A DNA stretch of 5,356 nt from an uncultured Butyrivibrio sp. (GTDB taxonomy: Bacteria; Bacillota; Clostridia; Lachnospirales; Lachnospiraceae). Every line of letters starts with the position of its first letter. Within the stretch, counting starts at the first letter, position 1. The stretch lies in the NCBI GenBank assembly GCA_947169985.1, contig CAMVRW010000181.1:1-5356 (forward strand), given 5' to 3'. The notes beneath the pieces are model-generated. The model had not been told where the DNA came from and did no database searches. It saw only the letters and a list, made by a program, of their open reading frames with translations. This document shows positions 5,300 through 5,356 of this stretch, piece after piece. The position numbers and the translations under genes were made by a program.

Positions 5300-5356
5300 T
5301 CAAATCTCCTTTGGCCACTCTGAGCCAACATCTAATCCATTCTCCGTAAGCCAGTC
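5300..5356 (-). CDS. 3' end of an unidentified gene, cut by the window edge
   Basis: One minus-strand frame stays open from the window edge to a TGA at 5302-5300 and encodes a tail of 18 residues, DWLTENGLDVGSEWPKEI. The stop falls 3 nt before the Dabb ATG, the spacing expected of adjacent operon genes. Of the other two minus-strand frames, one is closed by a TAG within eight codons and the other reads through into the Dabb gene without likely protein composition. The tail is too short for me to name the product. The Dabb ribosome binding site lies within its last codons. Confidence 0.6.
   Translation of the reverse strand, partial: DWLTENGLDVGSEWPKEI

Noticed and set aside
1..5356. Toxin-antitoxin, phage-defence or mobile-element reading of the gene run
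   Set aside because: Macrodomains and small ORFs occur in some defence systems, but there is no nuclease-effector, ADP-ribosyltransferase, transposase, integrase or flanking repeat in the window to support it.

Overview
The window looks like chromosomal DNA from a low-to-mid GC Firmicute, most likely a Lachnospiraceae-type clostridium. This is inferred from strong AGGAGG-type ribosome binding sites before most genes, tight packing, and protein wording (macrodomain, AlkZ-related protein, small CxxC protein) that I associate with that family. I see no RNA gene, insertion sequence, CRISPR array, phage gene or long repeat.

Every supportable gene is on the minus strand, so transcription runs from position 5356 toward 1. 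In that order: the tail of an unidentified gene (5300-5356); a Dabb-fold protein (5015-5296); an uncharacterised 31-codon ORF (4902-4997); a macrodomain protein (4366-4905); endonuclease IV, nfo, with a TTG start (3503-4333); an AlkZ-related winged-helix protein (2746-3483); a small CxxC protein (2466-2699); a lipoprotein of unknown function (1894-2454); a YczE-type membrane protein (1182-1874); RNA 2',3'-cyclic phosphodiesterase ThpR (642-1154); an SRAP abasic-site protein (58-642); and the first codons of another gene (1-19). Gaps run from -4 to 46 nt and no promoter or terminator is convincing, so the window is probably the inside of one or more polycistronic units. No gene-free stretch exceeds about 46 bases.

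The recurring theme is nucleic-acid damage. Endonuclease IV cuts at abasic sites, the SRAP protein crosslinks to abasic sites in single-stranded DNA, the AlkZ-related protein belongs to a superfamily that includes alkyl-base glycosylases, ThpR acts on RNA 2',3'-cyclic phosphate ends, and the macrodomain is from an ADP-ribose-binding fold. The Dabb protein, lipoprotein and YczE protein do not obviously fit, so the theme may be partly chance gene order. The points most worth following are the unannotated 31-codon ORF coupled to the macrodomain gene, the macrodomain's missing signature aspartates, and the adjacency of nfo to an AlkZ-related gene that lacks a recognisable glycosylase motif. I did not find a clearly new defence system or mobile system.
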